Below, in pieces: positions 59,453 to 59,515 of a stretch of DNA of 59,515 nucleotides. Numbering within the stretch: the stretch's first letter is position 1; each line of letters begins with the position of its first letter. The DNA comes from Enterobacteriaceae endosymbiont of Donacia cincticornis. Its GTDB lineage: Bacteria > Pseudomonadota > Gammaproteobacteria > Enterobacterales > Enterobacteriaceae. Location of the stretch: NCBI RefSeq assembly GCF_012568845.1, contig NZ_CP046194.1:395240-454754 (forward strand), written 5' to 3'. The notes under the pieces were generated by a model. That model did not search any database. It had not been told where the DNA came from and saw only the letters and a program-made list of their open reading frames with translations. Made by a program: the position numbers and the translations under genes.

Positions 59453-59515
59453 TATTCTTAATAATTATCTACAGAAATATATAAAATTTAATTTTATTTA
59501 ATTTCGGATTATAAA

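Overview
This window is a contiguous piece of a very AT-rich (by eye roughly 80 % A+T), gene-dense chromosome. Every gene I can name has its closest recalled relative in Enterobacterales. The base composition, the near absence of regulators, the many ancestral gene pairs joined by deletion of the genes between them (recC-recB without ptrA, cydC-infA without aat, aspS-yebC without nudB, rpmH-dnaN without dnaA, dnaN-gyrB without recF) and long in-frame poly(A) runs are typical of a reduced-genome, heritable insect endosymbiont of the gammaproteobacteria. I cannot name the genus. I see no rRNA, tRNA, insertion sequence, prophage or CRISPR array. Almost everything is housekeeping.

Layout: 1-1469 holds the 3' part of grpE (with a perfect 36-bp tandem repeat), rpmB, rpmG and rpmE. 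1566-5606 holds priA and mnmG. 5607-6288 is a gene-free spacer with a perfect 38-bp inverted repeat, in the place where enterics carry oriC. 6289-12024 holds nrdA, nrdB, a YdgI/ArcD-type arginine:ornithine antiporter and a NIF3 protein. 12182-15486 is the ffh-rpsP-rimM-trmD-rplS operon. 15546-25014 holds recD, recB, recC and mutH. 25024-29169 holds lysA and the general PTS genes ptsH, ptsI and crr. 29327-35127 holds yebC, aspS, argS and mnmA. 35245-38006 is potABC without potD. 38030-46157 holds mutM, mnmE, yidC, rnpA, rpmH, dnaN and gyrB. 46220-52327 holds rpoZ, ppa, eno, cydD, cydC and infA. 52364-59410 holds trxB, serS, argR, rplM, rpsI, murA, rplU, rpmA and obgE.

The genes support translation (ribosomal proteins, three tRNA synthetases, IF1, RNase P protein, tRNA modification by MnmA/MnmE/MnmG and TrmD), replication and repair (DnaN, GyrB, RecBCD, MutH, MutM), deoxynucleotide supply (NrdAB/TrxB), sugar uptake (PTS), lysine synthesis (LysA), arginine/polyamine transport (YdgI, PotABC, with ArgR) and thiol export for cytochrome bd assembly (CydDC).

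The most unusual signals concern replication. PriA is full length and keeps all eight zinc cysteines at family spacing, but every helicase motif (Walker A, DEEH, QVAGRAGR) has been replaced, so it looks like a natural ATPase-dead primosome loader. dnaA and recF are absent from their conserved locus. A 38-bp perfect palindrome lies beside mnmG. Together these suggest an altered way of starting or restarting replication.
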